A stretch of DNA of 64,000 nt from Methylotenera sp. (GTDB lineage: Bacteria > Pseudomonadota > Gammaproteobacteria > Burkholderiales > Methylophilaceae). The stretch lies in the NCBI GenBank assembly GCA_013141075.1, contig JABFRQ010000001.1, positions 248,001-312,000 of the forward strand. Reading direction: 5' to 3'. Below the pieces are notes generated by a model. It made no database searches. It was given only the letters and a program-made list of their open reading frames with translations, and was not told the origin of the DNA. The position numbers and the translations under genes are program-made. Position 1 is the first letter of the stretch; each line of letters begins with the position of its first letter. This document shows, piece after piece, positions 57,281 through 64,000 of the stretch.

Positions 57281-58812
57281 TAAGCAGATAAGTTTTTTAT
57301 CTCAATCGTTTCATGCCGTGCAATTTTTTCTTTCCAAATTTCTGGCCCCGTTTTATGTACAGCCTCGCCCGATGCGCTTACCGCTACCGTGACAGGCATA
57401 TCTACTACATCAAACTCATAAATCGCTTCCATGCCTAAATCTGCAAAGGCGATGACAGTGGATTTTTTTATGGATTTGCTCACCAAATACGCCGCGCCAC
57501 CCACTGCCATTAAATATACAGATTTATATTTTTTAATCACAGCTAAGGCTTCATCGCCGCGCTCTGCCTTGCCGATTGAACCTAATAAATTCAATTCACC
57601 GAGCATCATTTCGGTGTAATCGTCCATGCGCGTGGCTGTGGTTGGGCCTGCTGGGCCTACCGCTTCATCACGCACCGCATCTACAGGGCCAACGTAATAA
57701 ATAAAACGATTGGTGAAATCAACAGGTAATTTTTCACCTTTGGCTAACATAGTGGCAATGCGCTTATGCGCGGCATCGCGACCTGTAAGAATTTTACCCG
57801 TTAATAACAAGGTTTTGCCCGCTTGCCACGTGGCAATATCGGCTTTGGTGAGACTATTCACATTCACCCGTTTAGCCGCCGCACTTGGCGTCCAATGCAC
57901 ATCAGGATACGCACTTAAATCTGGCGGCGTGAGCTCTGCCGCGCCTGTGCCATCTAACACAAAATGGATATGTCGCGTGGCAGCGCAATTGGGGATAATC
58001 GCTACGGGTAAACTGGCGGCATGCGTTGGGTAATCCATAATTTTCACGTCTAACACCGTGGCAAGCCCGCCCAAACCTTGCGCGCCAATACCTAGATTAT
58101 TCACTTTTTCGTAAATTTCTAAACGTAACTCTTCAATTCTATTTTGTGCGCCACGTGCTTTTAGTTCGTGCATATCTATCGGCTGCATCAACGATTCTTT
58201 CGCCATCAGCATAGCTTTTTCTGCAGTGCCACCAATACCAATGCCCAACATACCTGGCGGACACCAACCTGCTCCCATGGTGGGCACAACTTCTAAAATC
58301 CAATCCACAATGCTGTCGTTCGGGTTAAGCATCACCATTTTAGCTTTGTTTTCAGAGCCGCCACCTTTTGCCGCAATGCTCACTTCAACGGTATCGCCTA
58401 ATACAAGCTCAACATGTGTGACCGCTGGCGTATTGTCTTTGGTGTTTTGGCGTTTGCCTGCGGGGTCGTTGACGATTGAAGCGCGTAATTTATTATCTGG
58501 CAAACAGTAAGCGCGGCGCACGCCTTCATTCACCATTTCTTCTAAGGTTAAATCGCCTTCAAACTTAACATTCATGCCGACTTTAACAAACGCCACCACA
58601 ATGCCAGTATCCTGACAAATCGGCCGTTTACCCTCAGCACACATGCGCGAATTGGTTAAAATTTGTGCGATTGCATCTTTAGCAGCTGGCGATTGCTCAA
58701 GCTTATACGCAGCACCCAAAGCCTGAATATAATCAGTTGGATGATAGTATGAAATGTACTGCAAAGCGTCTTGGATGCTTTGAATGAAGTCAGATTGTTT
58801 AATAATGGTCAT
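57280..58812 (-). CDS. fumA: Fumarate hydratase, class I (4Fe-4S)
   Basis: 510 residues, the one-polypeptide class I length. Fe-S cysteines lie in MCAEGKRPICQDTG, GAGWCPPGMLG and IPNCAATRHIHF; the C-terminal beta domain has VGPVDAVRDEAVGPAGPTTATRMD. It converts fumarate to malate. It is oxygen-sensitive as a class. Its start abuts the stop of the acyl-CoA ligase (58813), showing one operon. Confidence 0.96.
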   Translation of the reverse strand: MTIIKQSDFIQSIQDALQYISYYHPTDYIQALGAAYKLEQSPAAKDAIAQILTNSRMCAEGKRPICQDTGIVVAFVKVGMNVKFEGDLTLEEMVNEGVRRAYCLPDNKLRASIVNDPAGKRQNTKDNTPAVTHVELVLGDTVEVSIAAKGGGSENKAKMVMLNPNDSIVDWILEVVPTMGAGWCPPGMLGIGIGGTAEKAMLMAKESLMQPIDMHELKARGAQNRIEELRLEIYEKVNNLGIGAQGLGGLATVLDVKIMDYPTHAASLPVAIIPNCAATRHIHFVLDGTGAAELTPPDLSAYPDVHWTPSAAAKRVNVNSLTKADIATWQAGKTLLLTGKILTGRDAAHKRIATMLAKGEKLPVDFTNRFIYYVGPVDAVRDEAVGPAGPTTATRMDDYTEMMLGELNLLGSIGKAERGDEALAVIKKYKSVYLMAVGGAAYLVSKSIKKSTVIAFADLGMEAIYEFDVVDMPVTVAVSASGEAVHKTGPEIWKEKIARHETIEIKNLSA

Positions 58813-60456
58813 TTAACGTGCACTTTTTGCAGTAGCAATACTTGGACTAATATCTTTACGTAAGATTTTACCATTTTTAGTGCGTGGGAAATCCTGCGCT
58901 AAGTACACGGTTTTGGGCGCCTTGTAGGCGGCTAAGTGTTGTTTGCCGAAAGCCAACAAATCATCTGGCGTTGTTTTAGCTTCAGGCTTTAAAATCACGT
59001 AAATCACTACAAGCAATTTGTCTTTTTCAAGCTCTTCACCAACGGCAGCGCAATCTGCTACGTCTGGGTGACCTTTGTACACGCGTTCTATCTCGTAAGG
59101 TGAAACGCGGTAGCCGAAGCTTTTAATAATGTCATCTTTACGGCCTAAAAACCAAATGTAGCCGTCATCATCGTATTTAGCGTAATCACCTGTAAAAAAG
59201 TAACCGTCATGCTTATATTTGGCGGTTTCTTCATCTAAATTCCAGTAGCGTAAAAATACACCTGGGTCATCTAAAGGCACGCTAATCATGCCCTCTTCGC
59301 CCGTGGCGACTTCTTCTAACGTTTCAGGGTTCAGCAGTTTAATGTTGTGGCCTGGTTGCGGAAAACCCGCTGAGCCTGGGCGAATTGGGCGATATTGGCT
59401 TTGGCTTAAGTAATATGAAAACTCGCTCATACCCACGGCTTCATAAATATCCACACCAAAACGCGTGTGCCATTGGCTTAACACTTCGTCTGACAAATGC
59501 TCGCCCGCGCTCATGTAGTGGCGCAAGCTGGGAATTTCCGCTTGCGTTGCTTTGGTTTTTTGCAAAATTTGGCGATAGATTGTTGGCACACCAATAAAAA
59601 TAGTAGCTTGGTGTTTTTGAATCAGATCTAGCCAAACTTGTGCGTCGTTTTTGCCTTCGTGCACGATAACGGTTTTGCCCAAATACAACGGATCCATGAG
59701 GCCAGAACCTAGCACGTAAGTCCAGTTAAATTTGCCTGAATGCATAATGCGGTCTTGCGCATTATCAGAATAATTAAACCAATATTGCGCGGCAGGCTGG
59801 CGACCAAGCAGGGCGCGGTGTGCATGCAATACGCCTTTTGGGTAACCTGTAGTGCCGCTGGTGTACACCAAATAAGCAGGGTCTTCTGCGCTAGTTTTGT
59901 GCGGCCTATCGCATTTGTGCGTGACGCTTAGTGCGCTTTCTAAACTCAACACATTTAAGTGGCTGTGCGGCTGTGTGTGTGTGGTTTGCGAGAGTAAAAT
60001 GTGCGATAAATTAGGCATATCTGGCATGCCTTCTACCAGCTGCTCTTCCATCGCCACCCACGCCTTGGCATCAGTCACCAGCACGCTTGCGCCTGAATCT
60101 TTGGCCAAATAAACCACTTCTTCAGCAGTTAATAGGGTTGAGGTTGGCACAGCAATTGCGCCCATTTTCATGGCACCTAAAAACGCGATGGGGTAATCTA
60201 AGCTATTGGGCAAACGAATCAACACACGCTCGCCGACCTTTACTTTTAAATTACGCAGCACTTGCGCAAATTGGTCAGTTTTTCGCGCAAGCTCGGCAAA
60301 GGTAATAGTTGATGTGCCCAGCGTGTCATCTTCTACAATCATGGCGATATTATCCGCCTGCGGCGTACCTAAGTGCTTGTCGCTACATGCCTCGCCAATA
60401 TTAAAGTGAGTGGGAATGTTCCAAACCCAATCTGGGAATTTTTCAAATTTTTTCAT
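58813..60456 (-). CDS. AMP-forming acyl-CoA synthetase (benzoate-CoA ligase-like subfamily)
   Basis: 547 residues without signal peptide. ANL motifs are LVYTSGTTGYPKGVLHAH (P-loop), YEAVGMSEFSYYLSQ (A5) and GYFFTGDYAKYDDDG, with the hinge and the catalytic lysine region TKNGKILRKDI near the end. Subfamily wording resembles benzoate/aryl or medium-chain acid ligases; the natural acid is unknown. It lies between a CoA-ester lyase and fumarase in a TCA operon, which suggests that the acyl-CoA is then cleaved by the lyase. Confidence 0.88.
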   Translation of the reverse strand: MKKFEKFPDWVWNIPTHFNIGEACSDKHLGTPQADNIAMIVEDDTLGTSTITFAELARKTDQFAQVLRNLKVKVGERVLIRLPNSLDYPIAFLGAMKMGAIAVPTSTLLTAEEVVYLAKDSGASVLVTDAKAWVAMEEQLVEGMPDMPNLSHILLSQTTHTQPHSHLNVLSLESALSVTHKCDRPHKTSAEDPAYLVYTSGTTGYPKGVLHAHRALLGRQPAAQYWFNYSDNAQDRIMHSGKFNWTYVLGSGLMDPLYLGKTVIVHEGKNDAQVWLDLIQKHQATIFIGVPTIYRQILQKTKATQAEIPSLRHYMSAGEHLSDEVLSQWHTRFGVDIYEAVGMSEFSYYLSQSQYRPIRPGSAGFPQPGHNIKLLNPETLEEVATGEEGMISVPLDDPGVFLRYWNLDEETAKYKHDGYFFTGDYAKYDDDGYIWFLGRKDDIIKSFGYRVSPYEIERVYKGHPDVADCAAVGEELEKDKLLVVIYVILKPEAKTTPDDLLAFGKQHLAAYKAPKTVYLAQDFPRTKNGKILRKDISPSIATAKSAR

Positions 60457-60475
60457 TATTAACCTTTAGTTGGCA

Positions 60476-61603
60476 TTACAACAACACGCCGTATGGCCAG
60501 TTTTGGCGTATTACTTGTGCTGGTAGTAGTTCTAGCACATGTAGCGCAAACTCTTTATCTTCTGCCGAAATGGCGCGCAATGCATGCGCGCGCAGCAAGG
60601 TTTGAAGCGCTTTACCAAACATCGGAGGGTCTAACATTTCGCCCTCAAACTTAATGGCGCCACCATGTAAGGCATCCGCCGCAATCGCCGCTTTTAAAAT
60701 GCGTACTTTTTGGTTTACATCAGTTGGCGATGGCGTATAAGCCGTTTTGCATAAATGAATGTGCCCAGGGTGAATCACTTGCTTACCTGTAAGCCCCATT
60801 GCGGCTTCTTGACAGGCATGTTTATACACAATGCGCGACTCAGTATCACCATGCAAATCTAACCAGCGGCGCACATCGTGCGGCTCTAAAAAGTTGGTTG
60901 GCATAATATTTTGGCCAATCAGTGTTTCAACGCCGCCAATTACGCCTTTACCAGCAATACGCGCCTCAAACATGAGTTGATTCATGTAAAACTGCAGCTC
61001 TTCAATCCAACCTTCTGGCGTAATGTGTATGCCCATGGCTTTAGAAAAATCGTGTATGCCAAATACCACGTGTTTAACGGTGCTGTATTGCATGAGTTCT
61101 GGCGCAATTTTGAGCGATTTTGGGTGCTCAATAATGGGTTGAATGGTGATGTTAGGGTTGAGCTCTAGCAAAAAGCTTGATAAATCACGCACTTCAGCCG
61201 CGCCATAAGCCTCACCTGCTTTAGCTAGCATAATGACATCAATATAGTCGGCCATGTCGCGCACTAGCTGCATATCTAGCTCATATTCATCAGTACGAAA
61301 TGAATTTGTGCGGATGGCAATAATTACGTTTGGATTCACTTTTCGCAGCTCAGGCAGCTCTAAGCGTAGCAAATCACGGCTCATTACTTTTTGACGGCAG
61401 CCATCTTCAAGGTCAAAAATAAGCGTGTGCGCATTGGTGTTGTGCGCATGTTTTTTCATGCGGGCAGAGGCTTGCGTTAAATCTTCATAAATACCCAGCG
61501 CAGGCGCGTATTTCACTGGTGGATAATAGAGCTGAATGCCAGGCCAGCTGTCGCCTAACATTGCGCTATTGGTATAACACTTAATTTTGCCATTGCTACC
61601 CAT
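60476..61603 (-). CDS. HpcH/HpaI-type CoA-ester lyase (malyl/citramalyl-CoA lyase-like)
   Basis: 375 residues, TIM barrel. LIFDLEDGCRQKVMSRD near residue 63 is the citrate lyase beta-subunit-like motif, and IQPIIEHPKSL and FGIHDFSKAMGIH form the metal and CoA site. The extended C-terminus and GKQVIHPGHI are typical of malyl- and citramalyl-CoA lyases. The substrate cannot be fixed from the sequence. The gene follows sdhE after 8 bases. Confidence 0.88.
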   Translation of the reverse strand: MGSNGKIKCYTNSAMLGDSWPGIQLYYPPVKYAPALGIYEDLTQASARMKKHAHNTNAHTLIFDLEDGCRQKVMSRDLLRLELPELRKVNPNVIIAIRTNSFRTDEYELDMQLVRDMADYIDVIMLAKAGEAYGAAEVRDLSSFLLELNPNITIQPIIEHPKSLKIAPELMQYSTVKHVVFGIHDFSKAMGIHITPEGWIEELQFYMNQLMFEARIAGKGVIGGVETLIGQNIMPTNFLEPHDVRRWLDLHGDTESRIVYKHACQEAAMGLTGKQVIHPGHIHLCKTAYTPSPTDVNQKVRILKAAIAADALHGGAIKFEGEMLDPPMFGKALQTLLRAHALRAISAEDKEFALHVLELLPAQVIRQNWPYGVLL

Positions 61604-61611
61604 TATTTTTC

Positions 61612-61884
61612 CTAACTCTGTCTTAATTTTTCTAATATTTTTTTCATAGAAAATACATCAAACTCACCTGTGGACGGCGCATTTACTCTATTTGTGACTA
61701 CATCTAAAAATTCGTTATCTGGTAAATCTAACAAGCGGTCAAAAGCGGCCAACTCTGCTCTGCTTACGCTTGCCAAATGATTTTCAGAAAAACGCTGCAA
61801 TATAATATCCAGCTCTAACAAGCCGCGACGGCAGCGCCAGCTTAGGCGGCGCACTTCTTCATCTGTCATATTGCTACTGACCAT
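61612..61884 (-). CDS. sdhE: Succinate dehydrogenase flavinylation factor SdhE
   Basis: 90 residues. RRLSWRCRRGLLELDIIL contains the RGxxE motif that contacts SdhA during FAD attachment. The location, five bases behind sdhB, is the usual place in Betaproteobacteria. Confidence 0.92.
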   Translation of the reverse strand: MVSSNMTDEEVRRLSWRCRRGLLELDIILQRFSENHLASVSRAELAAFDRLLDLPDNEFLDVVTNRVNAPSTGEFDVFSMKKILEKLRQS

Positions 61885-61889
61885 TAAAT

Positions 61890-62630
61890 TTATATCGCTT
61901 TAATTTCAATTTTCTTTTTACTTGCCGCTTTATGTTCACGCGCTTGCTCAAACTTAAGGTCTTTAATGTTTGCAATAGCCGCATTCGGATTTAGCTTTTT
62001 CGGGCAAACTTCTACGCAGTTCATAATGTTATGGCAGCGATACAGCCTATCTGGTTCTTCTAAGTTTTCTAAACGCTCATCAAGCGCTTGGTCGCGGCTA
62101 TCTACCATAAAACGGTAAGCTTGCATTAAACCTGCTGGTCCTACAAACGTTTCTGGGTTCCACCAAAATGATGGGCATGAAGTGGTACATGCGCCACACA
62201 AAATACATTCATACAAGCCATCTAACTTGGCGCGGTCTGCGGGCGACTGCAAACGCTCGGTTTCTGGTACTGGGTCGTTATTCACCAAATATGGTTTTAC
62301 TGAGTTGTAATGCTCAAAAAACTGCGTCATATCGACCACTAAATCGCGTATCACAGGCAGGCCTGGCATTGGCCGCAGCAGGATTGGCTCTTCTAAATCG
62401 GCTAATTTAGTCACGCAGGCTAGGCCATTTTTTCCGTTGATATTCATGCTGTCTGAGCCGCACACGCCTTCTCGGCACGATTTACGCAAGCTTAAGCTGT
62501 CGTCTAAATCTTTAATGCGTAGCAGCGCATCTAGCAACATTTGGTCGCTGTCTTCTAGCACCACATCGTAATCTTGCATGTAGGGTTTTTTGTCTACATC
62601 TGGGTTGTAACGGTAAATTGAGAATTTCAT
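61890..62630 (-). CDS. sdhB: Succinate dehydrogenase iron-sulfur subunit
   Basis: 246 residues from the ATG at 62630 (MKFSIYRYNPD), the natural family start; an ATG at 62681 would overlap sdhA. The 2Fe-2S domain (SCREGVCGSD), the 4Fe-4S motif CILCGACTTSCPSFWW and the 3Fe-4S motif CHNIMNCVEVCPKKLNP are complete. It passes electrons from SdhA to quinone. Confidence 0.96.
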   Translation of the reverse strand: MKFSIYRYNPDVDKKPYMQDYDVVLEDSDQMLLDALLRIKDLDDSLSLRKSCREGVCGSDSMNINGKNGLACVTKLADLEEPILLRPMPGLPVIRDLVVDMTQFFEHYNSVKPYLVNNDPVPETERLQSPADRAKLDGLYECILCGACTTSCPSFWWNPETFVGPAGLMQAYRFMVDSRDQALDERLENLEEPDRLYRCHNIMNCVEVCPKKLNPNAAIANIKDLKFEQAREHKAASKKKIEIKAI

Positions 62631-62646
62631 TGTCTTATCTCTATTT

Positions 62647-64000
62647 TTAATAAACACGTGCTTTAGGTTCAAAGCTCTCAACGGTCAATGGTTTTAGGCG
62701 CACTGGTTTGTAAGCCAAGCGGTGACCTTCACGATAATACAATGAGTGTTTTAGCCATACTTTATCATCGCGCTCGGCAAAGTCTTCACGGGCATGCGCA
62801 CCACGGCTCTCATGACGCGCTTCGGCGGCGTGCATAGTGGCCAAAGCAACTTCTACTAAATTATCAAGCTCAAGCGCTTCTACTCTTGCGGTATTAAATA
62901 CCTGGCTTTTATCTTTAATTATCGTGTTTTTAGCGCGCTCAGCTACTTGGTTGATTTTATTTACGCCTGATTGCAATAATTCAGGAAAACGAAATACGCC
63001 GCAGTGCGTTTGCATTGTTTCGCGCAAGGTAGCACCTACATCTTTTACTGACTCACCTTGAGTTTGCGTGTCGAGGCGGTTTAGTCGTGCTAAGGTTTTA
63101 TCAAAGGCATCGGCTGGCAATGGTTTGTGCGTGTTATCTTTTCTTACTTCTTCTACCATTTTATCGCCTGCGGCACGACCAAACACTACTAGATCCAGTA
63201 AAGAATTTGAACCTAAACGATTTGCCCCGTGCACCGAAACACAAGCACACTCACCCACCGCATATAGACCATTAACTACATCTTGGTCGCCATTGGCGTT
63301 TGGCACCACAACCTGACCAAACAAGTTGGTTGGTATGCCACCCATCATATAATGTGCGGTTGGCACGATTGGAATTGGGTCGTAAACAGGGTCAACATTG
63401 GCAAAGGTTTTGGCAATTTCACGAATGCCTGGCAGTTTGTCGTTGATGAGTGCTTCACCTAAGTGGTCTAGTTTTAAATACACCGCATCTTTATTTTTAC
63501 CTACGCCGCGGCCTTCTTTAATTTCAGTTGCAGTCGCGCGCGAAACCACATCGCGGCTGGCTAAATCTTTGGCGTGCGGCGCGTAGCGTTCCATAAATCG
63601 TTCTCCTAGCGAATTCACCAAATAACCGCCTTCACCACGCACGCCTTCAGTAATCAACACCCCAGCATTTAATACGCCCGTTGGGTGAAATTGCCAAAAC
63701 TCCATATCTTGCAGCGGAATATTCGCACGTGCCGCCATGCCCAAGCCATCACCAGTATTGATGAATGCGTTAGTACTGGCTTTGAATATACGCCCAGCGC
63801 CACCCGTGGCCAGCATAGTGGCTTTAGCACGTATGCAATGCACTTCGCCTGTTTCAATTTCTAAAGCTAATACGCCAAGCACATCGCCATCTGCATCTTT
63901 TAACAAATCAAGCGCTAGCCACTCTACAAAAAACTGTGTGTTTGACTGAATATTACGTTGATACAAAGTGTGTAACATGGCGTGGCCTGTTCTATCTGCC
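62647..64000 (-). CDS. sdhA: Succinate dehydrogenase flavoprotein subunit (5' end beyond window)
   Basis: The frame stays open to the right edge, 451 residues or about three quarters of the protein. Segments [42 protein letters not shown] (shortened here as a region), [13 protein letters not shown] and [21 protein letters not shown] are the substrate- and FAD-binding blocks. The C-terminus [17 protein letters not shown] is typical. It oxidises succinate to fumarate. Confidence 0.96.
   Translation of the reverse strand, partial: ADRTGHAMLHTLYQRNIQSNTQFFVEWLALDLLKDADGDVLGVLALEIETGEVHCIRAKATMLATGGAGRIFKASTNAFINTGDGLGMAARANIPLQDMEFWQFHPTGVLNAGVLITEGVRGEGGYLVNSLGERFMERYAPHAKDLASRDVVSRATATEIKEGRGVGKNKDAVYLKLDHLGEALINDKLPGIREIAKTFANVDPVYDPIPIVPTAHYMMGGIPTNLFGQVVVPNANGDQDVVNGLYAVGECACVSVHGANRLGSNSLLDLVVFGRAAGDKMVEEVRKDNTHKPLPADAFDKTLARLNRLDTQTQGESVKDVGATLRETMQTHCGVFRFPELLQSGVNKINQVAERAKNTIIKDKSQVFNTARVEALELDNLVEVALATMHAAEARHESRGAHAREDFAERDDKVWLKHSLYYREGHRLAYKPVRLKPLTVESFEPKARVY

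Overview
This 64-kb window is an AT-rich stretch of bacterial chromosome from a Gram-negative cell. TonB-dependent outer-membrane receptors, ExbB/ExbD/TonB energisers and lipoprotein signal peptides show the cell type. The housekeeping genes suggest a betaproteobacterium: sdhE sits directly behind sdhB, and uvrC-pgsA is followed by tRNA-Gly and tRNA-Cys. A genus cannot be named from the sequence alone.

Positions 1-31,340 form a large carbohydrate-utilisation region, most likely for a beta-glucan or similar beta-glucoside. It carries a GH2 glycosidase (cut by the left edge), a DUF3857/transglutaminase protein, an ABC exporter pair, a LacI regulator, a GH3 beta-glucosidase, a 900-residue-class TonB receptor with a divergent secreted esterase, and a glucokinase-tonB-exbB-exbD-exbD-TPR operon. 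Next come an FucP-type sugar transporter, a sugar ABC importer, a flavin-dependent tryptophan-halogenase-like protein, a GH30 glucosidase, a secreted EEP-family protein and an SGNH hydrolase. A K+/H+ antiporter-like gene and several small membrane proteins sit inside the region. Three near-identical LacI-type palindromes (around 3,887, 11,984 and 20,328) tie its parts into a likely regulon.

Positions 31,425-39,701 are mostly housekeeping: two tRNAs, pgsA, uvrC, a large RecD/PIF1-like helicase (frameshifted, probably accessory), a RIO kinase, a 4-OT-like tautomerase, a DUF1643 protein and a short CDF transporter.

Positions 39,780-50,716 are a compact sucrose module: TonB receptor, fructokinase, MFS sucrose transporter, amylosucrase, a second complete tonB-exbB-exbD-exbD set and its own LacI regulator. 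A second operator family (TTGCAATCGTTTTCAA-like) lies before the receptor and before tonB. The second energiser set is therefore probably induced with sucrose. Sucrose would cross the outer membrane through the receptor, enter by the MFS carrier, be split by amylosucrase into glucan and fructose, and the fructose be phosphorylated.

Positions 50,927-64,000 hold rlmJ, membrane proteins of unknown role and a central-carbon block read right to left: sdhA (cut by the right edge), sdhB, sdhE, a CoA-ester lyase, an AMP-forming acyl-CoA ligase, class I fumarase, an EF-hand protein and acnB.

Eight reading-frame breaks are evident in six genes; all can be repaired by one-base changes in short homopolymers. 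Seven lie between 5.8 and 24 kb and one in the helicase. This looks more like uncorrected long-read sequence error than gene decay, though that cannot be proven here. No CRISPR array, transposase, integrase or rRNA gene was seen.
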